6,424 bases of DNA from an uncultured Haemophilus sp. (lineage in GTDB: Bacteria; Pseudomonadota; Gammaproteobacteria; Enterobacterales; Pasteurellaceae): contig CABSXY010000109.1 in assembly GCA_902481695.1 (NCBI GenBank), forward strand, positions 1 through 6,424, in the 5' to 3' direction. Position 1 is the first letter of the stretch; each line of letters begins with the position of its first letter. A model generated the notes under the pieces. That model was not told the origin of the DNA and did not search any database. It saw nothing but the letters and a program-made list of their open reading frames with translations. This document shows positions 5,789 to 6,424 of this stretch, in pieces. A program made the translations under genes and the position numbers.

Positions 5789-5810
5789 AAATTTGAGGTA
5801 GATCACAAAA
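5789..5810 (-). promoter_or_regulatory. CRP-like (CRP-N) site upstream of dcuC
   Basis: On the minus strand the core is TGTGA-TCTACC-TCAAA flanked by T-rich arms. It differs from TGTGA-N6-TCACA at one core base. The left half, TGTGATCT, is perfect. Centred at 5799.5, it is 87 bp upstream of the ATG and about -71 from the predicted start, a known class I distance. Unlike the comEC site it has the T of ordinary CRP sites, so Sxy would not be required. Confidence 0.6.
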
Positions 5811-5824
5811 AGATTTTGGGGAGA

Positions 5825-5833
5825 AAGTGCGGT
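5825..5833 (+). repeat. DNA uptake signal sequence (USS) upstream of dcuC
   Basis: Exact AAGTGCGGT on the plus strand, followed by TGGTTTTGG. It is intergenic, just beyond the CRP-like site, with no inverted partner nearby, so it is not a terminator. Confidence 0.9.
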
Positions 5834-5965
5834 TGGTTTTGGAGGTATTTTTAGAATTGATAGCACACGTCTCATAACAACAGATTGTAATTTAAAAGCA
5901 TATGTTAGAAAGAATGTACTATCACGACGTAATTACTAGAAACTATGTATTAATTTAGACTTGAA
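5834..5965. other. AT-rich intergenic stretch without a recognisable gene
   Basis: I see no coding frame of useful length, no clear terminator for the upstream remnant and no RNA gene. The only ORF is an 18-codon plus-strand one at 5902-5958 without a Shine-Dalgarno. It may be eroded sequence flanking the remnant that follows. Confidence 0.4.
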
Positions 5966-6424
5966 TCAACATCTTTCTCTCTCTAATTGATCCAGAGCCT
6001 CAACTACATCATATAAGAAACAATGAACCATAGCGAAAACATTAATATATGCAAAATCCTTATGATCTGTTTTAACTAAAACATAAGGAATAAATACAGA
6101 ATTATCTTCTCCTATTATAAAAGATAGATTTGCAGGTAAAATTTCAAAACCTGGCTTGAGTGATTTTTAATGAATTATGTAATTTGTAGCGTCCCATAAA
6201 TCATCCAGTATTGGTCTATCATCTACAGTCTCCCAGCTCCACCTTGAATTTGCCTTTGTCATTTTAAACTTTTTGTTTTTTGGGAATTGTTCCAGAACTC
6301 TTCGGCAATGTAATGCGAAGCTACTTACCATCTCTAACATTTTAACGGCTAACGTGTTAATAACTAAATCATGCCCTTTCGGGTAGGCTGTACTAGTCAT
6401 TCCCCATAATAAGGTAGCTTCATC
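5966..6424 (-). pseudogene. Degraded hypothetical gene, 5' end beyond the window
   Basis: One minus-strand frame runs from the window edge to TGA at 5966-5968 (153 codons including the final stop), broken by one TAA at 6167-6169. Before it come 85 codons, including an ATG at 6400 that would give a 77-residue peptide ending NYIIH. After it, the same frame from about 6118 down reads like protein (IIGEDNSVFIPYVLVKTD, then FAYINVFAMVHCFLYDVV). Between 6119 and 6170 another frame reads better (LKSLKPGFEILPANLSF). One lost base at 6169-6170 and one extra base in the A-run at 6119-6123 would join all three parts and remove the stop. I do not recognise the family. It looks soluble, partly helical (LEMVSSFALHCRRVLEQF), and AT-rich compared with its neighbours. 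Sequencing error, or two short genes, remain possible. Confidence 0.55.

Noticed and set aside
5902..5958. 18-codon plus-strand ORF beginning MLERMYYHD
   Set aside because: No Shine-Dalgarno, very short and isolated; cannot be told from chance.

Overview
The window looks like chromosome of a Haemophilus-type Pasteurellaceae. It carries six exact copies of the 9-bp DNA-uptake signal AAGTGCGGT (either strand), a competence-type CRP-S site beside a ComEC/Rec2 channel gene, and AT-leaning housekeeping genes whose products resemble those of gamma-proteobacteria. I cannot settle the species from sequence alone.

Layout. Positions 1-1502 (minus strand) hold the N-terminal 500 residues of the DNA-uptake channel ComEC/Rec2; its C-terminal part lies outside the window. 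A 261-bp divergent control region follows, with a perfect TGCGA-N6-TCGCA CRP-S site, a plausible comEC -10, a plausible dksA promoter, and small hairpins in both leaders. On the plus strand come dksA (RNA polymerase-binding regulator), a terminator built from two inverted uptake signals, then pcnB (poly(A) polymerase I) and folK (HPPK, folate synthesis), which overlap by one base. A bidirectional terminator separates folK from the convergent dcuC (anaerobic C4-dicarboxylate transporter, minus strand). Upstream of dcuC are an extended -10 and a CRP-like site. The last 460 bases (minus strand) hold an unrecognised AT-rich coding remnant interrupted by a stop; two single-base homopolymer changes would explain it.

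How the parts fit. dksA-pcnB-folK is a conserved gamma-proteobacterial cluster (from memory, E. coli has gluQ between dksA and pcnB; it is absent here). The CRP-S site ties comEC to the Sxy/CRP competence regulon, and the dcuC CRP-like site suggests carbon or energy control of succinate efflux.

The most interesting point is that pcnB very probably starts at an AUU codon (2299), not at the first ATG (2467). AUU initiation is documented for E. coli pcnB, and here the codon has a well-placed GGAG, an N-terminus resembling E. coli PAP I, and no conventional start codon in the open stretch. I found no clearly novel multi-gene system, CRISPR array, tRNA, rRNA or intact insertion sequence.
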